From positions 114,879 to 178,878 of the forward strand of contig JAYRYJ010000006.1 in NCBI GenBank assembly GCA_041917055.1: a DNA stretch of 64,000 bases, given 5' to 3'. Below the pieces are notes generated by a model, which had not been told where the DNA came from, ran no database searches, and was given only the letters and a program-made list of their open reading frames with translations. This DNA is from Pseudaquidulcibacter sp041917055. Its GTDB lineage: Bacteria; Pseudomonadota; Alphaproteobacteria; Caulobacterales; Aquidulcibacteraceae. The position numbers and the translations under genes are program-made. Positions 59,636 through 64,000 of the stretch are shown in pieces; position 1 is the first letter of the stretch, and every line of letters starts with the position of its first letter.

Positions 59636-62509
59636 ATGTCGGAACTTCCATTCATAAGAATTCGCGGGGCGCGCGAACATAATTTGAAAAATATCAATGT
59701 CGAAATACCGCGTGGCCAATTGGTCGTGCTTACTGGCATGTCGGGTTCTGGCAAATCCTCTTTAGCCTTTGACACAATTTATGCCGAGGGCCAAAGGCGC
59801 TATGTCGAAAGCCTTTCGGCCTATGCGCGCCAATTCCTTGAAATGATGCAAAAGCCCGACGTTGATTCCATTGAGGGGCTTTCACCCGCTATTTCAATTG
59901 AGCAGAAAACCACCTCAAAAAATCCACGCTCTACCGTTGGCACTGTTACTGAAATCCATGATTATATGCGTCTTTTATGGGCGCGGATTGGTATCCCTTA
60001 TTCCCCCGTTACCGGCGAACCAATTCAATCGCAGACCATAACCCAAATGGTTGATAGAACCATGGCTTTGCCCGAAGGTTCGCGTCTTTATCTCCTCGCA
60101 CCTGTCGTACGTGATAGAAAGGGCGAGTTTAAAACCGAAATAAAATCATGGATTAAACAGGGCCTAACACGCGCGCGAATTGATGGTGAGATTTATGATC
60201 TTGAAAACGCGCCTGACTTAGATAAGAAATTCAAACATTCAATCGAAATCATTATTGACCGCATCATAATTAAAGAAGGTCTTGAAACCCGCCTTGCACA
60301 AAGTTTTGAAACGGCGTGCAAATTGACCGATGGTCTGGCAATTATTGAATATGCCGATAAAGACAACGCAAATCCGCCGATTTTGTTTTCGCAAAAGTTC
60401 GCATGTCCGGTTTCGGGCTTCACAATTCCTGAAATAGAGCCGCGACTGTTTTCATTTAATAATCCGGCCGGTGCATGCCCAACTTGTGATGGTTTGGGGT
60501 TGCAGCTTAAATTTGACGCCGAATTGATTGTTCCCGACAAATCGAAATCAATCCAAGATGGGGCGGTCGCACCTTGGTCCAAAGGAAATTCGCCGCTTTA
60601 TTTTCAGACTTTAATGTCTATATTAAAACATTTCGGTGAGGTTTCGACAACACCTTGGTCCAAACTGAATAAAGATACTCAAGACACAATTATCAATGGT
60701 TCTGGAAAAACCGAAATCCAATTTGTCTATGAAGACGGTTCGCGAAGATACGAAACCAAAAAGACGTTTGAAGGGGTTTTGCCGAATTTGGAACGACGTT
60801 GGCGCGAAACCGAAAGCCAATGGTCGCGTGAAGATTTAGAAAAATATCAATCCGCCCAAACCTGCCCATCATGCTGTGGAAAGCGCCTAAAGCCCGAAGC
60901 GCTGGCGGTCAAAATTGACAGCTTAGACATTGCCGAAGCGTCTTGTTTTTCAATTGCCAAAGCCCATGAATGGTTTGGCGCGCTTGATAATATCCTAAGC
61001 CAAAGGCAGTTGGAAATTGGGGCGCGGGTTTTGAAAGAAATCCGCGAAAGGCTCAATTTTCTCGTCAATGTCGGTTTGAATTATCTAACTTTACACCGTG
61101 GCTCGGCAACGCTTTCGGGTGGCGAAAGTCAAAGGATACGATTGGCCTCGCAAATTGGTTCGGGTCTTACTGGTGTGCTTTATGTTTTAGACGAACCCTC
61201 GATTGGTTTGCATCAGCGTGATAACACAAGGCTTCTGAATTCCTTGGTTGGATTGCGCGATTTGGGTAATTCAATTTTGGTGGTCGAGCATGATGAAGAA
61301 GCCATAATGACCGCCGATCATGTCATTGATATGGGGCCAATGGCGGGTATTCATGGCGGGAATGTCATTGCCCAAGGCGCACCGATCGATATTGAAAACT
61401 CAAAGGAAAGCATAACCGGTCAATATTTGCGCGGTGAACGTGAAATTCCAATTCCCGAAAAACGCCGCAAACCTATTAAAAGCAAAATGTTAAAATTAAC
61501 AGGCGCGACCGGAAATAATCTTAAAAATGTCACACTCAACCTCCCGCTTGGAATTCTTACATGTATCACTGGTGTATCGGGTGGTGGTAAATCGACCCTA
61601 ATAATTGAAACGCTTTATAAAGTTTTGGCGCGGCGCTTGAATGGCGCGAGCGAGCACCCTGCACCTTACAAGGATATTGAAGGTCTCCATCATCTTGACA
61701 AAGTAATTGATATTGACCAAAGCCCGATTGGGCGCACACCGCGTTCAAACCCTGCGACTTATACCGGCGCATTTGATCCAATTCGCCAATGGTATTCCGG
61801 CCTTCCCGAAGCAAAGGCGCGCGGTTTCGGTCCTGGGCGGTTTTCTTTCAACGTGAAAGGCGGGCGATGTGAGGCGTGCCAAGGCGATGGTGTTCAAAAA
61901 ATCGAAATGCATTTTCTGCCCGATGTTTATGTGACTTGTGACACTTGCCACGGCAAACGCTATAATCGTGAAACTTTAGAAGTTAAATATCGCAATAAAT
62001 CAATCTCCGACATTTTGGAAATGAGTGTCGAGGAAGGCGCTGATTTCTTTTCCGCAGTTCCATCAATTCGCGATAAATTGGTAACTTTGGCGCGCGTTGG
62101 TTTGGGTTATGTCAAAATCGGGCAACCCGCCACCACATTATCAGGCGGTGAAGCGCAAAGAGTAAAACTATCAAAAGAACTTTCAAAACGTTCGACCGGG
62201 CGCACTTTTTATATTCTTGATGAACCGACAACCGGACTGCATTTTGAAGACACGCGAAAATTGATGGAAGTTTTGCAAGAACTTGCTGAAGGTGGCAATA
62301 CAATTGTGATTATCGAACATAATCTTGACGTTATCAAAACCGCCGATTGGGTTATAGATTTAGGTCCCGAAGGCGGTGATGGCGGCGGTCAGATAATTGC
62401 CGAAGGAACACCGGAACAAGTGGCAGAGGTCAAAAATTCATATACAGGGCAATATTTGAAAGAGTCTTTGATGAAACACCGAGAGAGGAAGAAACATCGG
62501 CAAAGCTAA
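59636..62509 (+). CDS. uvrA: Excinuclease ABC subunit A
   Basis: 957 residues. Start MSELPFIRIRGAREHNLKNINVE. Two ABC modules with Walker A GMSGSGKSS and GVSGGGKST, signatures LSGGESQRIRLASQIG and LSGGEAQRVKLSKEL, and zinc modules (CPVSG..CPTCD and CEACQGDG..CDTCHG). Damage recognition in nucleotide excision repair. Under SOS control judging from the upstream boxes. Convergent with the next gene. Confidence 0.98.
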   Translation: MSELPFIRIRGAREHNLKNINVEIPRGQLVVLTGMSGSGKSSLAFDTIYAEGQRRYVESLSAYARQFLEMMQKPDVDSIEGLSPAISIEQKTTSKNPRSTVGTVTEIHDYMRLLWARIGIPYSPVTGEPIQSQTITQMVDRTMALPEGSRLYLLAPVVRDRKGEFKTEIKSWIKQGLTRARIDGEIYDLENAPDLDKKFKHSIEIIIDRIIIKEGLETRLAQSFETACKLTDGLAIIEYADKDNANPPILFSQKFACPVSGFTIPEIEPRLFSFNNPAGACPTCDGLGLQLKFDAELIVPDKSKSIQDGAVAPWSKGNSPLYFQTLMSILKHFGEVSTTPWSKLNKDTQDTIINGSGKTEIQFVYEDGSRRYETKKTFEGVLPNLERRWRETESQWSREDLEKYQSAQTCPSCCGKRLKPEALAVKIDSLDIAEASCFSIAKAHEWFGALDNILSQRQLEIGARVLKEIRERLNFLVNVGLNYLTLHRGSATLSGGESQRIRLASQIGSGLTGVLYVLDEPSIGLHQRDNTRLLNSLVGLRDLGNSILVVEHDEEAIMTADHVIDMGPMAGIHGGNVIAQGAPIDIENSKESITGQYLRGEREIPIPEKRRKPIKSKMLKLTGATGNNLKNVTLNLPLGILTCITGVSGGGKSTLIIETLYKVLARRLNGASEHPAPYKDIEGLHHLDKVIDIDQSPIGRTPRSNPATYTGAFDPIRQWYSGLPEAKARGFGPGRFSFNVKGGRCEACQGDGVQKIEMHFLPDVYVTCDTCHGKRYNRETLEVKYRNKSISDILEMSVEEGADFFSAVPSIRDKLVTLARVGLGYVKIGQPATTLSGGEAQRVKLSKELSKRSTGRTFYILDEPTTGLHFEDTRKLMEVLQELAEGGNTIVIIEHNLDVIKTADWVIDLGPEGGDGGGQIIAEGTPEQVAEVKNSYTGQYLKESLMKHRERKKHRQS

Positions 62510-62521
62510 ATAATCCATATT

Positions 62522-62863
62522 TTAGTCGCTCTTCTTTTTGAATTTCCCTTTTGTTTTTGGTTTGGGCTTGGTTTTCATTTTTGGCTTGGAAACACCACCT
62601 TTTTTCCTGATATTCGTTCCTTCCAAAATATCGCCGATAATCGGTTTCTTTACATCTGGTTTGCCGGAGCTTTGCGATTTAATATTCGTTCCATCCAAAA
62701 TATCGCCGATAATTGTTTTAGGCGCACCTGGATTATTCACTGGGTTTTCAATTGGTGCCGCCGCATTCCTTTGGTTCTTCGGGCTTCGCGCAAATGATGG
62801 CGTTGCAATTGCAATAATTGCGATTGAGGAAAGCAAAACACCAATTCTATTTATGTCGCGCAT
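62522..62863 (-). CDS. Exported basic protein with two IIGDILxGTNI repeats
   Basis: 113 residues from ATG 62863 (GGGAGC upstream). Signal peptide ending TPSFA. Two copies of IIGDIL[DE]GTNI, separated by 16 residues, then a Lys/Pro-rich tail. The repeats look like a short linear or dimer motif; function unknown. Confidence 0.6.
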   Translation of the reverse strand: MRDINRIGVLLSSIAIIAIATPSFARSPKNQRNAAAPIENPVNNPGAPKTIIGDILDGTNIKSQSSGKPDVKKPIIGDILEGTNIRKKGGVSKPKMKTKPKPKTKGKFKKKSD

Positions 62864-63016
62864 TTTTAAGCTCCCTGCTTGTTCAATTATTGCTTTACCC
62901 ATCGAATAGCACAATTCCGGCGCATTAAAACGAAAACTTTTTCCGTTTGCTTTTTTTTGTTCCTATAGGATTATTCAAAAAGATCAAAATCCTTCAAGTT
63001 TTGATCACAAAATGTT

Positions 63017-63709
63017 CTAAAACCTATACCAAAGCCCCAACAAAACCCCAGTATTTTCTTTGCCATCATATCCCCCAAAATCATGGCGGATGCCTGTTTC
63101 GTATGACCAGTTTTTTGATAAGGGCCTTATCAAAGAGACTTGAATTTTGTCTATGGATTCAAAATAGGTAAAATCATCATGTAGAAATTTGGCAATCACA
63201 CTGTCGCCATTTTCGAAATTTTTTCCCATTGCCAATTCATAACTCATTTTTTGGTCATCATTTGGCGCGCGAAATCCGATTTCCGCATTGGCCCACCAAT
63301 CATTCCCAAAATTTCGACCTACCATAAAACGCATTTCATAAAGATTTTCTGATTCATGGTATCGGTCAATTTTATTGGCAATCGCGCTTAATTGACCACT
63401 TAAAACAATGTCGTGTTCAAACAGAACGCGTTTAAACCCAATTGTGCCAAACGCACCATAATTCCCTTCGCCATAATTTGAGTGTGAAATCGAAAGAACA
63501 ATTGAGTCTTTTGCATCAAATCCATATTCGCCATACAAATCCGTTTCCGTTTTTAATATTGTATCGCTTTGCGGAATATGGGATGCGGCAATTATTATCC
63601 CCTTTTTTTCGCCGATACCCCATGCGCCGCCAAAAGCAAAATTTGGTAGCGCTACGAAAATCGAAGCAAATATCCATAGATTTCGCGCCAAATAACCCAA
63701 TGGAAACAC
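63017..63709 (-). CDS. Outer-membrane beta-barrel-like protein
   Basis: 230 residues with a signal peptide (LWIFASIFVALPNFAFG). Repeated amphipathic strands (SIVLSISHSNYGEGNYGAFG, EMRFMVGRNFGNDWWANAEIGFR) and the C-terminus LLGLWYRF ends in Phe, the barrel signature. No family assigned. Confidence 0.7.
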   Translation of the reverse strand: MFPLGYLARNLWIFASIFVALPNFAFGGAWGIGEKKGIIIAASHIPQSDTILKTETDLYGEYGFDAKDSIVLSISHSNYGEGNYGAFGTIGFKRVLFEHDIVLSGQLSAIANKIDRYHESENLYEMRFMVGRNFGNDWWANAEIGFRAPNDDQKMSYELAMGKNFENGDSVIAKFLHDDFTYFESIDKIQVSLIRPLSKNWSYETGIRHDFGGYDGKENTGVLLGLWYRF

Positions 63710-63801
63710 CTTTTAAATCAATCCCTGATAGAATTACCATCTAAACCATTGAAAGCAAGGGCGTTTACGTCAAATTTACCCAAATTTGCGATAGAGAAAA
63801 A

Positions 63802-64000
63802 ATGCAAAGCAATACTGCTCATTTAATTGAACTCGCAAAAGATACTTCAATCGCCGGACGGACCCGTTTAGTGGATGAAACAGCGAATGAATTATTGCAC
63901 CAAAACCGCGATTTTTCGCATTCAGAATTGCAATTATTCGGGCAGATTTTTGCAAAACTTTATGAATTCACGCACGAAGAAACCAAATTTCAATTGGCGA
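63802..64000 (+). CDS. DUF2336 domain protein, N-terminal part only
   Basis: 66 codons are present before the window ends. TAHLIELAKDTSIAGRTRLV and the helical FSHSELQLFGQIFAKLYEFT agree with the start of DUF2336, a helical-repeat family found almost only in alphaproteobacteria. Function not known. Confidence 0.7.
   Translation, partial: MQSNTAHLIELAKDTSIAGRTRLVDETANELLHQNRDFSHSELQLFGQIFAKLYEFTHEETKFQLA

Overview
The window looks like chromosomal DNA of a low-to-mid-GC alphaproteobacterium. The evidence is: alphaproteobacterial LexA boxes (GTTC-N7-GTTC) upstream of uvrA, an NDUFS4-like complex I accessory subunit, a phasin, a DUF2336 gene at the right edge, and the gene neighbourhood gyrA-coaD-PPIase-queA-tgt. 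The genus cannot be told from sequence alone. Most of the window is ordinary core metabolism interleaved with envelope and secreted proteins.

Layout. 1-2.2 kb: end of a sulfurtransferase, metC, and an EpmB/KamA-type radical SAM enzyme. 2.4-5.7 kb: four adjacent secreted low-complexity proteins sharing a short C-terminal Cys motif, with a 272-bp palindromic element inserted among them. 5.7-9.9 kb: SulP transporter, lipoprotein, phasin, fRMsr and YbaK. 9.9-11.0 kb: tRNA-Arg(TCT) and tRNA-Pro(TGG), each followed by tandem repeats containing its own 3' end. 11.1-22.5 kb: DUF192 protein, an exported caspase-like/Sel1 protein, an exported papain-like protease, an exported trypsin-like protease, a barrel protein and a cNMP-domain patatin lipase. 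22.5-25.3 kb: DUF1643, ilvC and a LysR regulator. 25.3-29.9 kb: a complete six-gene diiron monooxygenase operon in the order of toluene 4-monooxygenase (ABCDEF). 30.4-38.8 kb: ilvN and ilvB on the same strand but separated by about 4.6 kb of accessory genes including a toxin-antitoxin pair. ilvB has an Ile/Leu/Val leader-peptide attenuator. 38.8-40.8 kb: MlaF/MlaE-type lipid transporter. 40.9-46.7 kb: esterase, then a peptide-handling run (dipeptide epimerase, DUF2817, VUT transporter, S46 peptidase). 46.8-48.8 kb: OmpA-like porin and tRNA-Lys(TTT), again with 3'-end repeats. 49-59.4 kb: lipoprotein, tgt, queA, two cyclophilins flanking sodB, coaD, gyrA, GFA and FkbM proteins, ssb. 59.6-64 kb: uvrA, two envelope proteins and a DUF2336 fragment.

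Most notable observations: (1) all three tRNA genes carry downstream repeats built from the tRNA's own 3' end plus an inverted copy of its T-arm; (2) a four-gene family of exported Gly/Asn/Tyr/Gln-rich proteins with a C-G-[WY]-G-x(17-19)-C-R type tail; (3) a locus of three exported proteases of different clans, two of them with DUF4384-like tails, next to a patatin lipase; (4) a probably leaderless ilvB leader peptide and attenuator, together with an ilvB/ilvN pair split by an accessory segment; (5) a Tgt whose zinc-binding cysteines are mostly replaced.
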